Below are positions 35,339 to 58,692 of a stretch of DNA of 64,000 bases, piece by piece. Position 1 is the first letter of the stretch. The number at the start of each line of letters is the position of its first letter. Source of the stretch: Streptomyces sp. NBC_00102 (GTDB lineage Bacteria; Actinomycetota; Actinomycetes; Streptomycetales; Streptomycetaceae). The DNA is taken from the NCBI RefSeq assembly GCF_026343115.1, contig NZ_JAPEMC010000001.1, positions 5,683,001 to 5,747,000 on the forward strand, written 5' to 3'. A program made the translations under genes and the position numbers. The notes beneath the pieces were generated by a model that was given only the letters and a program-made list of their open reading frames with translations, did not search any database and was not told the origin of the DNA.

Positions 35339-36142
35339 ATGTATCAACTGTCAACGGTGCGTTACGAGAAGAGCGGGCACGTGGCCCGTATAACCCTCGA
35401 CCGACCCGAAGTTCTGAATGCCATGAATCTGCGCATGCACGCGGAACTCGCCGATGTCTGGGACGATTTCGATGCGGACGACGATCTGTGGGTGGCGGTT
35501 CTTTCCGGCGCCGGCGACCGGTCCTTCTCCGTCGGCCAGGACCTCAAGGAGTTGGCCGCTCGCGAGCAGTCGGGCACTGCCGCTCCCTCGTCCTTCGGCA
35601 GTCGCGGCAAGCCGGGCTGGCCGCGACTGACCGAAAGGTTCGACATGGTCAAGCCGGTGGTGGCGCAGGTCCGGGGATACGCCCTGGGCGGCGGATTCGA
35701 GCTGGCTCTTGCGTGTGACATCGTGGTTGCCTCCGAGGACGCGAGCTTCGCCCTGCCGGAAGCCCGGCTGGGCCTGATGGCCGGGGCGGGCGGGGTGTTC
35801 CGGCTGACCCGTCAGGTGCCGTGGAAAGCGGCGATGGGTCATCTGCTGACGGGGCGCCGGATGACCGCCGGGCGGGCCTACGAACTCGGCCTCGTCAATG
35901 AGGTCGTACCTTCCGCGGGTCTCGACGCCTGCGTAGAAGGATGGGTGGCGGACATCGTGAGCTGCGCGCCCTTGTCCGTACGGGCGATCAAGGAGGCGGC
36001 GGTCAAAGCCTCGACGCTGCCGCTCGACCAGGCGTTCACGGCGCGCTACCCGGCCGAGGAGCGGAGAATGCACAGCAAGGACGCCGTCGAGGGCCCGGTG
36101 GCCTTCGCCGAGAAGCGCGCCCCCCGGTGGCAGGGCCGCTGA
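35339..36142 (+). CDS. dpgD: DpgD, enoyl-CoA hydratase-like Dpg enzyme
   Basis: 267-aa crotonase that works with DpgA and DpgB to dehydrate and aromatise the tetraketide to 3,5-dihydroxyphenylacetyl-CoA. The crotonase features are clear: [17 protein letters not shown], the oxyanion loops [11 protein letters not shown] and [40 protein letters not shown], and the C-terminal [17 protein letters not shown]. Unlike the classical dpgABCD operon it is transcribed divergently from dpgABC. The start ATG 35339 follows a leaderless-type promoter. Confidence 0.92.
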   Translation: MYQLSTVRYEKSGHVARITLDRPEVLNAMNLRMHAELADVWDDFDADDDLWVAVLSGAGDRSFSVGQDLKELAAREQSGTAAPSSFGSRGKPGWPRLTERFDMVKPVVAQVRGYALGGGFELALACDIVVASEDASFALPEARLGLMAGAGGVFRLTRQVPWKAAMGHLLTGRRMTAGRAYELGLVNEVVPSAGLDACVEGWVADIVSCAPLSVRAIKEAAVKASTLPLDQAFTARYPAEERRMHSKDAVEGPVAFAEKRAPRWQGR

Positions 36143-36151
36143 GATGGAACC

Positions 36152-36183
36152 GGTGCCGGCCGGGGCGTATCCCGGTCGGCACC
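36152..36183. terminator. Bidirectional terminator between dpgD and the second amidinotransferase
   Basis: 13-bp stem with one mismatch (36152-36164 with 36171-36183), 6-nt loop, between convergent genes. Confidence 0.75.
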
Positions 36184-36191
36184 CGCAGGTC

Positions 36192-37352
36192 TCAGACGAG
36201 GTAGTCCTCAGGGCCGCCGTCGCGGACGGTGTCGAGCGTGAAGCAGTGGAACCCGCCGCCGAACAGCCGCCGGTGCCGGTGCCGCACGGGCACGACCGTG
36301 AATCCGTGCTTCTCCAGGGTGCGCATCATCTCCGGGCACGCTTCGTTGACCAGAACCGTGTCGGGGCTCACCGACAGCACGTTCAGGTCGATGAAAGGGC
36401 TGGTCAGGATGAGGTCGTCGTCGTCGTAGCGCGGGAAGTCATCGCTCTCCGGGCTCGGTGGGACGATCAGGTCCCAGCGTCGCAGCGGCTCCGGCAGCAG
36501 CTCGGCCACCTTCTCCGAACGCACCAGCAGCGTTCCCGGGCGCAGGGCGAGGACCATGCTGTCGATGTGACTGTCGCTGATCCCGTGCACCCGGTGGATC
36601 CGGAACCGTCCCTCCAGGTGGCGTTCCAGCCAGTCGACGGCCAGCGCGTGGTTGGCGGTCGCGATGTTGACGACGATGTCCCGACCCAGGCGCAGGCACT
36701 GCGCCGCGTCGAACATCATCTCCAGACCTAGGTCGTAGGGCGAGGGGCGTGGGTCGCCGATGGGCTCGGTGGGACCGCCGGCCGTGCTGGTGCGCGCGTA
36801 CGACAGGTCGAAGGACGCGTCCGTCATCATCGGCCGCGGCATCGCCGTCCAGCGCGCCCCCTGACGGAAGTAGTGCTGGAAAACCGGCTTCAGGAGTTGG
36901 GTCTCGAAGTAGCGGGAGCGGATCATCGGTGGGGTCTCGATGATCTCGTCGCCGAGGATCAGCGTGTTGTCGCGGACGTTCAGCGGCGGGACCACCGAGG
37001 CGGACCAGGCCGGCGTGCGGACGTCGCCGGTGTCGGCCGCCACGTCCAGCGGGCGCAGCACTTCGACCGAGAGGGACCGCAACGCCGCTGCGATTCCCTC
37101 CAGGTCCTCTTCCAGTTCGTCGACATAGCGCTTCTTGATGAGCACACGCGCACCGCCCGGGTCCGCAGCGCTGTCCCGGCGTGCGGAGAGCCTCGGGTAG
37201 TACCACTCGGAACGAGAGGAGTTGTCCTGGGCGAGGTTGTCATGGAAGAAGAGGTCGAAGGAGAGTTCGCGTTCGTGAGAGACGTAGTTCTTTGCCGAGC
37301 CGACCACGACCTCTCTCAGTGGTGACCACTCGTCATAGCTGTTCAGTTGCAT
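36192..37352 (-). CDS. Arginine:X amidinotransferase (paralogue 2)
   Basis: 386-aa paralogue of the enzyme at 28259-29398 with the same motifs: QLNSYDEWSPLREVVVGSAK, RDNTLILGDEIIETPPMIRS, SHIDSMVLALRPGTLLV, and FGGGFHCFTLDTVR with the catalytic Cys about 370. The two differ by scattered substitutions and in a loop around residues 45-75, so they are old paralogues and may use different acceptors. It is transcribed on its own, with its -10-like TAGCGT (37399-37404, minus strand) opposite the NRPS operon promoter and sharing motif B. Confidence 0.9.
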   Translation of the reverse strand: MQLNSYDEWSPLREVVVGSAKNYVSHERELSFDLFFHDNLAQDNSSRSEWYYPRLSARRDSAADPGGARVLIKKRYVDELEEDLEGIAAALRSLSVEVLRPLDVAADTGDVRTPAWSASVVPPLNVRDNTLILGDEIIETPPMIRSRYFETQLLKPVFQHYFRQGARWTAMPRPMMTDASFDLSYARTSTAGGPTEPIGDPRPSPYDLGLEMMFDAAQCLRLGRDIVVNIATANHALAVDWLERHLEGRFRIHRVHGISDSHIDSMVLALRPGTLLVRSEKVAELLPEPLRRWDLIVPPSPESDDFPRYDDDDLILTSPFIDLNVLSVSPDTVLVNEACPEMMRTLEKHGFTVVPVRHRHRRLFGGGFHCFTLDTVRDGGPEDYLV

Positions 37353-37398
37353 GGTTCCTCGTTCTCCGTCCCGTGCTCGCGCAGCCTCTCTGCCTCGA

Positions 37399-37484
37399 AC
37401 GCTAGTGGCTGGTTGTCACGATGTTCCACGCCTTGGCAACTAATTGCCAAGAGTGGTCCGGGGCGGGGAAAGGCTGGCTAGGTT
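37399..37484. promoter_or_regulatory. Divergent promoter region with palindromic regulatory motif, copy B
   Basis: The palindrome TTGGCAACTAATTGCCAA (37433-37450) lies exactly midway between two outward-facing -10-like hexamers: TAGCGT on the minus strand (37399-37404, towards amidinotransferase 2) and TAGGTT on the plus strand (37479-37484, towards the methyltransferase-NRPS operon). Neither has a recognisable -35. The palindrome centre is about 49 nt upstream of both predicted start sites, as expected for an activator site serving both directions. Confidence 0.65.
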
Positions 37485-37547
37485 GGCTCCCGCCTCGGGG
37501 TGTTGCCCCCGCTGGGCACCCCAGACCTAGGGAAGTGGCAGGAGCAC

Positions 37548-38594
37548 ATGGACAGGTACGGCACGCACGACGGTGACCCGGTACTCGAGCGTTTTCACTT
37601 CCTGGTGAACGCGCCCGCACTCTTCAACGCGGTCGCCACCGCGGTGGAACTGCGCGTCTTCCCATTCCTCGCGGAGCACCCGCACTCCGGGTTCGAGGAG
37701 ATCCGCGTCCACACCGACATGCCGGCACACCAACTCCGTGTCCTGCTGCAGGCGGTGTGCAGTACGGGTCTGCTGCGCCGCGAGAACGGCCGCTACTTCA
37801 ACTCGGACGTTGCGGGGGCTCTGCTCGCCTCGGACGACGAGGACAGCTGGGGCCACGTCGTCGTGGGCTGGAAGGAGGTCTACTACCCGGCCTTCGCCCA
37901 CATGACGAAGGCCCTGAAGGCCGGCACCAACCTCGCCCTGGACAGCTACCCGGGTGACGAGCCCACCCTCTACCAGCGGCTCTCCCGCAACCCGGAGCTG
38001 GAGGCGGTGTTCCACCGCGCCATGAGCGCCTTCACCCTGCAGTCCGTCGACGCGCTGGTGGACAGGGAGGAGTTCGCCTCCGTCCGCCGCCTCCTCGACG
38101 TCGGCGGCGGTGACGGCACCACCTCGGCCCGCCTGGTCGCCCGCCACCCCGATCTCGTCTCCACCGTCTTCGACATGCCGAGCGTCTCCAAGCTGGGCGA
38201 GGACAAGGCCGTGGCGGACTATCCGGACCGGGTGGAGCTGTACCCCGGTGACATCTTCAACGACGTCTTCCCGGTCGGCGCCGACGCCGTCCTCTTCAGC
38301 CACGTTCTGGAGATCTTCTCCGAGGACCAGATCCTCGGCCTGCTGAAGAAGGCGTACGCCAGCCTGCCTGAGGGCGGCAAGGTGTTCGTCTACGGCTACA
38401 ACGTCTCCGACGACGAGACGACCGGAATCTTCGGCGCCCGCCTCGGTCTCTACTTCAACGTCCTCGCAAGCGGCCAGGGAATGGCCTATCCGGCCGGCGA
38501 CTACGAGGACTGGTTGCGCCGGGCCGGGTTCGGCGACGTGAAGACGATCACTGGCCTGCCGTACGAGCACGGTCTCACGCTCGGTGTGAAGTGA
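37548..38594 (+). CDS. SAM-dependent methyltransferase (methyltransferase_2-like)
   Basis: 348-aa methyltransferase with an N-terminal winged-helix/dimerisation domain (about 10-110: VLERFHFLVNAPALFNAVAT... LRVLLQAVCSTGLLRRENGR) and a C-terminal Rossmann SAM domain (RRLLDVGGGDGTTSARLVAR; ADAVLFSHVLEIFSEDQILG; GGKVFVYGYN). The fold is that of O-methyltransferases, but in NRPS clusters related enzymes also C-methylate 2-oxo acids (the DptI/LptI/GlmT type acts on 2-oxoglutarate). The association with proB, proA, proC and an aminotransferase makes a 2-oxoglutarate or similar substrate attractive, though unproven. ATG 37548 follows GGAG; the upstream TTG is rejected. Confidence 0.8.
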   Translation: MDRYGTHDGDPVLERFHFLVNAPALFNAVATAVELRVFPFLAEHPHSGFEEIRVHTDMPAHQLRVLLQAVCSTGLLRRENGRYFNSDVAGALLASDDEDSWGHVVVGWKEVYYPAFAHMTKALKAGTNLALDSYPGDEPTLYQRLSRNPELEAVFHRAMSAFTLQSVDALVDREEFASVRRLLDVGGGDGTTSARLVARHPDLVSTVFDMPSVSKLGEDKAVADYPDRVELYPGDIFNDVFPVGADAVLFSHVLEIFSEDQILGLLKKAYASLPEGGKVFVYGYNVSDDETTGIFGARLGLYFNVLASGQGMAYPAGDYEDWLRRAGFGDVKTITGLPYEHGLTLGVK

Positions 38595-38657
38595 CCGTCC
38601 CGACCGCATCCGCACATTTGATTCGCCGGCCGGTATCCATCTCCCAGGAGCTGAAAA

Positions 38658-38873
38658 ATGGCAAATCCGTTCGATGATCCCGAAGGTCGTTTCCTCGTAC
38701 TGGTCAATGAGGAGGGCCAGCACTCCCTGTGGCCCGAGTTCGCCCAGATCCCCCCGGGCTGGACCCGCACCCTCGGTCCCGCCGACCGTGCGGCCTGCGT
38801 CGACCACATCAACGAGACCTGGACCGACATGCGGCCGCGCAGCCTGGCCGCGCAGCTCGACCAGACCTCCTGA
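38658..38873 (+). CDS. MbtH-like protein
   Basis: 71-aa chaperone/activator of NRPS adenylation domains. The family signature is intact: [33 protein letters not shown] and the C-terminal [17 protein letters not shown], with the conserved Trp residues. It is placed between the methyltransferase and the NRPS in the plus-strand operon, 59 nt before the NRPS start. Confidence 0.97.
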   Translation: MANPFDDPEGRFLVLVNEEGQHSLWPEFAQIPPGWTRTLGPADRAACVDHINETWTDMRPRSLAAQLDQTS

Positions 38874-38932
38874 CCACCCTGATTACACCTGCCGCCCCCC
38901 CGGGGGCGGCGCATCACGAGGAGCGAGTGACG

Positions 38933-54169
<15,237 letters not shown>

Positions 54170-54240
54170 ACGGGCCCGCCCCAGACGCCCGTCTCCCCGC
54201 AAGACCCGCGCGAACCCCTCAAAGGAACCGAGGCAGTCCC

Positions 54241-55320
54241 ATGTCATCCGACGCCCCCCAGGAACGCGTCGTCATCAAGATCGGAACGTCGTCACTCGTC
54301 TCCGACGGGCGGCCCGATCCCGGCAAGCTCGCCGCTCTGGCCGACGCGGTCGTACGACTGCGTGGCGAGGGCATCCAGCCGGTCGTCATCGGCTCGGGCG
54401 CGATCGCCGTCGGCAACGCCCGACTCGCCGCGTCCGGTACCGCAGTCGTCGGACCCGCTGCCCGCCAGGTCGCAGCGGCCGTCGGCCAAGGGCTGCTCTA
54501 CGCCGCCTTCCACGATGCGTTGGCAGCCCGCGGCCTGGTCACGGCACAGATCCTGCTCACCCCGCCCGACCTCACCGGACCCGAGCACCGCGACAGCGTC
54601 AGAGCGATCCTCGAGAGTGCCCTCGCCGCTGGTCTCGTGCCCGTGGTGAACGAGAACGACGCGGTCATGGTGCGCAACAACGACGTTCTCGCCGCACTGC
54701 TCGCAGGCGTCCTGGGGGCCGACCGGCTACTCCTCCTGACCGACGTGCCCGGCTTGTACGAGAGCGACCCACGTCGTGACCGAAGCGCCCGTCGCATTCC
54801 GGAGATCGCCGTCATGACACCCGGGGTCGAGCGTCTGGCCGGGGCCGCGGCCGGGGGGCTCGGTACCGGCGGCATGGCCGCCAAACTGTGCGCGGCTTGG
54901 ATCGCTACTCTCGCCGGGGTCCCGGTGGTCATCGCCGGGGCCGACACCGAGGACGGTGTCGTACGGGCGATGGCCGGGGCCGACATCGGAACTCTCGTCC
55001 ACCCCCGGGCCCCGGAGCGGGACCCGGACCTCGGGCGGGTATGGCGGGCGCTGTCCGAGCCGCCGGCAGGCAGGCTGCTTTGCACCCCCGAGGGCGTCGC
55101 CGCCCTCGCCGGCGGCGGTGTGCTGACGGCGCGGTACATCGAAAGCCACGAGGGCGTTTTCGAGGCTGGTTCGACCGTCGACGCGGTCGATGGCGACCGG
55201 CGGATCATCGTCCGCGGACGGGCCAGGCTCGGTTCCTTCGAACTCCACGACTTCACCGACCCGGGTCAAGGCCCGGCCGTACTCCACCCCACCGATTACG
55301 TCACCCTTCCGGAGGCCTGA
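54241..55320 (+). CDS. proB: Glutamate 5-kinase homologue in the cluster
   Basis: 359-aa ProB-like kinase that phosphorylates the side-chain carboxylate of Glu, the first step to proline. The amino-acid-kinase fold is clear: VVIKIGTSSLVSDGRPDPGK, VIGSGAIAVGNARL, NENDAVMVRNNDVLAALLAG, TDVPGLYESDPR and GLGTGGMAAKLCAAWIA. The last ~95 residues correspond to a weakly conserved PUA domain. It lies 71 nt after the NRPS and 1 nt before proA. A housekeeping proB is normally elsewhere in Streptomyces, so this copy may serve the cluster and could accept a substituted glutamate. Confidence 0.9.
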   Translation: MSSDAPQERVVIKIGTSSLVSDGRPDPGKLAALADAVVRLRGEGIQPVVIGSGAIAVGNARLAASGTAVVGPAARQVAAAVGQGLLYAAFHDALAARGLVTAQILLTPPDLTGPEHRDSVRAILESALAAGLVPVVNENDAVMVRNNDVLAALLAGVLGADRLLLLTDVPGLYESDPRRDRSARRIPEIAVMTPGVERLAGAAAGGLGTGGMAAKLCAAWIATLAGVPVVIAGADTEDGVVRAMAGADIGTLVHPRAPERDPDLGRVWRALSEPPAGRLLCTPEGVAALAGGGVLTARYIESHEGVFEAGSTVDAVDGDRRIIVRGRARLGSFELHDFTDPGQGPAVLHPTDYVTLPEA

Positions 55321-55321
55321 C

Positions 55322-56599
55322 ATGACCACCGTCCAGCACCCCACCGCCCTGTCCGTCACCGACGTCTGCCGCCGTGCACGCGAGGCCTCCTACACGGTTC
55401 GGGAGCTGACCACCGAGGTCAAGGACCGTGTGATCGCGGAGATGGCCGACGCCATCGACGCCGCCCACGAGTACCTGAAGGAAGCCAACGCCCTGGACGT
55501 GGCAGCCGCGCGCACGAGTGGCGCCTCCGCCACCCTCGTCGACCGGCTCACCCTCACGGACGGGCGCATAGCCGGCATGACCCGGGCCATGCGCACGATC
55601 ATCGACCTGCCGGACCCGGTCGGCCAGGTCGTCGCGGGCCGAACCCGCCCCAACGGCCTCAGGATCGAACAGGTTCGTGAGCCCCTCGGCGTCGTCGCAG
55701 TCATCTACGAGGCCCGCCCCAACGTGACCGCCGACGTTGCCGCCCTCTGCCTGAAGTCCGGCAATGCCGCGGTACTGCGCGGCTCCTCGATCGCCCGGCA
55801 CACCAACGCGGCCATCGCCGACGTGCTGATCGAGTTGCTCGCCCGACAGGAGGACGTGCCCACCGACGCCGTGCAGTTGATCCGCGACGTCTCCCGCGAG
55901 GCCGCCCTCGAACTGCTCAAGGCCGATGAGTACGTCGACCTGCTCGTGCCGCGTGGCGGTCCGGGGCTCATCCAGACCGTCAAGGACAACGCCACCGTCC
56001 CCACCGTGATCGACGGCGACGGCAACTGTCACGTCTACGTCGACGCCACCGCCGACCGGGACATGGCGACCGACATCGTGATCAACGGCAAGACGTCCCG
56101 TCCCAGCGTCTGCAACGCCGTCGAGACCCTGCTGGTCCACCAGGACCTCACCGACGACTGGCTGCCGGGCGTCCTCGACGAGCTCAAGGGTCTCGGCGTC
56201 GAGATCCGCGGCGACGAGACCGTCCGCGCCATGTGGCCCGACGCAGTCCCGGCGCAGGACAGCGACTGGGAGACCGAATACCTGGACCTGGTCCTCGCGG
56301 TGAAGGTCGTCGAGAACCTCGACGTCGCGCTGGCCCACATCAACACGTACGGCACCCGCAACGCCGAGGGGATCGTGGCCCAGGACATCGCGGTGGCCCA
56401 GCGGTTCGCCCGCGCCATCGACTCCGGCAGCGTCTTCGTCAACACCTCCACACGCTTCTCGGACGGCGGCGAGTTCGGCTACGGCGTCGAGATCGGCGTC
56501 GCCACCCAGAAGCTGCACGCGCGAGGCCCCATGGGGCTCGAGTCGCTCACCTGCGTCAAGAACGTCGTCTGGGGAAGCGGGCAGATCCGTGTCCTGTAA
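55322..56599 (+). CDS. proA: Glutamate-5-semialdehyde dehydrogenase homologue
   Basis: 425-aa ProA-like reductase forming glutamate 5-semialdehyde. Typical segments: REPLGVVAVIYEARPNVTAD, GNAAVLRGSS, the catalytic Cys in NGKTSRPSVCNAVETLLVH, NTSTRFSDGGEFGYGVEIGV and ATQKLHARGPMGLESLT. The usual GHS(D/E)AI segment is replaced by GTRNAEGIVAQD, so a normally conserved His is missing; this may reflect a changed substrate. ATG 55322 follows the proB stop by one base. The longer open frame overlaps proB. Confidence 0.9.
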   Translation: MTTVQHPTALSVTDVCRRAREASYTVRELTTEVKDRVIAEMADAIDAAHEYLKEANALDVAAARTSGASATLVDRLTLTDGRIAGMTRAMRTIIDLPDPVGQVVAGRTRPNGLRIEQVREPLGVVAVIYEARPNVTADVAALCLKSGNAAVLRGSSIARHTNAAIADVLIELLARQEDVPTDAVQLIRDVSREAALELLKADEYVDLLVPRGGPGLIQTVKDNATVPTVIDGDGNCHVYVDATADRDMATDIVINGKTSRPSVCNAVETLLVHQDLTDDWLPGVLDELKGLGVEIRGDETVRAMWPDAVPAQDSDWETEYLDLVLAVKVVENLDVALAHINTYGTRNAEGIVAQDIAVAQRFARAIDSGSVFVNTSTRFSDGGEFGYGVEIGVATQKLHARGPMGLESLTCVKNVVWGSGQIRVL

Positions 56600-56671
56600 G
56601 CACCGGACCGCCCCAGAGCGGCACCAGCCGCAGACCTCCACCGGCCCGCTCACCACGAAGGACGCCAACCC

Positions 56672-57832
56672 ATGACCGTGCGGACACTGAGGTACTCCAG
56701 TCTCATGGAATCCGTTTCGGAGGCCTCCTCGATCCGGACGAACAACCGGATCTACGAACTGCGGGCGGCCGGACTCGACATCGTCACGCTGTCACTCGGA
56801 GAGGCCTTCTTCGACCTTCCCACGCCTTCCTTCGAGGGCATGCCGGGCACGCAGATCCACCACTACTCGCACTCCCGCGGGGTGCCGCTGCTGCGCCAGA
56901 AGCTGGCCGGATACTACGAGACCTGCTCCGGCGCACCGGTCGACCCCGAGACGGAGATCATGGTCACGGCCGGGTCCAAGGCCGCGATCTTCATGACCTT
57001 GACCGCCATGCTGGACCCCGGCGACGAGGTCATCATCCCGGAGCCGCTCTGGGTCAGCTACCCGGACCAGGTGCGACTCGCCCGGGGAGTGCCGGTGATG
57101 ACCCCGTGGTACGAGCAGGTGGGCGACCTGGAGTCGTACATCACGCCCCGCACCCGCGCGATCATCGTCAACAACCCGCACAACCCCAGCGGTCGCCGGC
57201 TGGGCGCGGTCGAAATGCTGTCGCTCCACGAGATGGCCGAGAAGCACGGTCTGTTCCTCATCTCCGACGAGGCCTACCACGAGTTCGTGCCCGAGGGTGA
57301 GGTATTCGTCTCCGCTCTGGAGCACGACCCGGAGAAGCGGCACACCATCGTCTGCAACTCGATGTCGAAGAACTACGGCATCTCGGGCTGGCGCATCGGC
57401 TACCTCATCGCCGACCAGCACTTCACACGCCAGGTCATCAAGCTCCAGCAGCACATGGTGACCTGCGCGCCGACCATCCTCAGCTACTACCTGGCCGAGA
57501 ACTTCGAGGCGATCCTCGATCACACCCGCCCGCAGATCCGGCGGGTCGTCGCGACCCGCAACCGGATGGCCGGGCTGCTGGCGGACCGCGGGGTACAGTG
57601 CCTGCCGGGCGACGCCACCTTCTATCTCTTCGCCTCGTTGGGCGAATCCCGGCTCGACTCCACGGAGTTCGCCGAGCGGCTGCTCACCCGCTACGGCGTC
57701 GCCGTCGTCCCGGGCGCCGGCTACGGCGCCAGTTGCGACCGGTTCGTCCGCGTCGCGGTCGGTGCCGAGACCGAAGACCGTCTGGTGCGGGGCATGCACG
57801 CCCTTGCCGACCTCGTAGAGGCGACCCGATGA
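56672..57832 (+). CDS. Aspartate-aminotransferase-family PLP enzyme
   Basis: 386-aa fold-type I aminotransferase. The PLP Lys is in NSMSKNYGISGWRIGYLIA, Asn/Pro contacts in VNNPHNPSG, Asp in ISDEAYHEF, and the C-terminal Arg in DRFVRVAVG. It lies between proA and proC and overlaps proC by 4 nt. A plausible job is transamination of a (methylated) 2-oxoglutarate to the glutamate analogue used by ProB. Conversion of the semialdehyde to an ornithine-type amine for the amidinotransferases is an alternative. Both are inference. Confidence 0.85.
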   Translation: MTVRTLRYSSLMESVSEASSIRTNNRIYELRAAGLDIVTLSLGEAFFDLPTPSFEGMPGTQIHHYSHSRGVPLLRQKLAGYYETCSGAPVDPETEIMVTAGSKAAIFMTLTAMLDPGDEVIIPEPLWVSYPDQVRLARGVPVMTPWYEQVGDLESYITPRTRAIIVNNPHNPSGRRLGAVEMLSLHEMAEKHGLFLISDEAYHEFVPEGEVFVSALEHDPEKRHTIVCNSMSKNYGISGWRIGYLIADQHFTRQVIKLQQHMVTCAPTILSYYLAENFEAILDHTRPQIRRVVATRNRMAGLLADRGVQCLPGDATFYLFASLGESRLDSTEFAERLLTRYGVAVVPGAGYGASCDRFVRVAVGAETEDRLVRGMHALADLVEATR

Positions 57833-58692
57833 CGGCACGCCGGTCGCCCGCCGACGGCACCGTCGCCCTCGTCGGGTGTGGTCGGATGGCCCGGGCCCTG
57901 GTGCACGGGCTGCTCGGCGCCGGGCACTCCCCGGAGCAGCTGACCGGGGTTTCCCGGACCGGTCGCGGAGCTCGTGCCCTCGCCGAGGAATACGGCATCC
58001 GGTCGGCCGACACGGTGGCCGAGGCCGTCCACGGCGCGGCCGTCGTCGTCCTCGCCGTCCACCCGCACGAGACCGCAGCCGCCCTCGACGAGCTGGCAGA
58101 AGCCATCACGCCGCAGCAGCTGCTGTTGTCGCTCGTCGCCTCCTGGCAGACGGAGGCTCTTGCCGCGCGTCTCCCCGGCGTGCCCGTGGTGCGGGCCGTC
58201 CCCAACGTGGCCGTCGCCGAACGCGACGGTGTCACCGTGCTCGGTACCACCCCCGACCGCACCGCCCTGGACACCGCGTGCGGTCTGTTCTCCGGGCTCG
58301 GTCAGGTCCTGGTCCTGGACGAGGACCTCCTGGAGGCGGTCAGCGCGCTGTCCGGGGCAGGCCCCGCGCTGGTCGCCCGCTTCGCCGAGGCACTCGCGTC
58401 GGCCGGCCGGACCCAGGGCATTCCGGCCGGTACGGCGGACCTGCTCGCCGTACGCGCGGTGCGCAGTACGGGCTCGCTCCTCGCAGGGGGCGCGACACCC
58501 GCGCTCGTGATCAACTCCGTAGCCTCGCCCGGAGGAATGACCGAAGTGGCGCTGGGCCGGCTCGACGAGGGCGGCCTGGCCGAGTCCGTACGAGAAGGGG
58601 TGGACGCGGCCGTCCGCCTCTCCTGCGGACGGCTCAACACAGCCGGAGTCCGCAAGACACCCCTGCCTCCCGTCGACCTGGAGCGAACATGA
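57829..58692 (+). CDS. proC: Pyrroline-5-carboxylate reductase homologue
   Basis: 287-aa ProC-like reductase that would turn a pyrroline-carboxylate into proline or a substituted proline with NAD(P)H. N-terminal VALVGCGRMARALVHGLLGA (Rossmann), VLAVHPHETAAALDELAE, RAVPNVAVAERDGVTVL, SALSGAGPALVARFAEAL and the C-terminal VINSVASPGGMTEVAL are diagnostic. ATG 57829 overlaps the aminotransferase stop, and the proC stop overlaps the MFS start, so the last four genes are tightly coupled. Confidence 0.92.
   Translation: MTARRSPADGTVALVGCGRMARALVHGLLGAGHSPEQLTGVSRTGRGARALAEEYGIRSADTVAEAVHGAAVVVLAVHPHETAAALDELAEAITPQQLLLSLVASWQTEALAARLPGVPVVRAVPNVAVAERDGVTVLGTTPDRTALDTACGLFSGLGQVLVLDEDLLEAVSALSGAGPALVARFAEALASAGRTQGIPAGTADLLAVRAVRSTGSLLAGGATPALVINSVASPGGMTEVALGRLDEGGLAESVREGVDAAVRLSCGRLNTAGVRKTPLPPVDLERT

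Noticed and set aside
35339..35365. A fourth copy of the regulatory motif at the dpgA/dpgD junction
   Set aside because: Only the TTGACAG half matches on the minus strand; the TTGGCAA half is absent.
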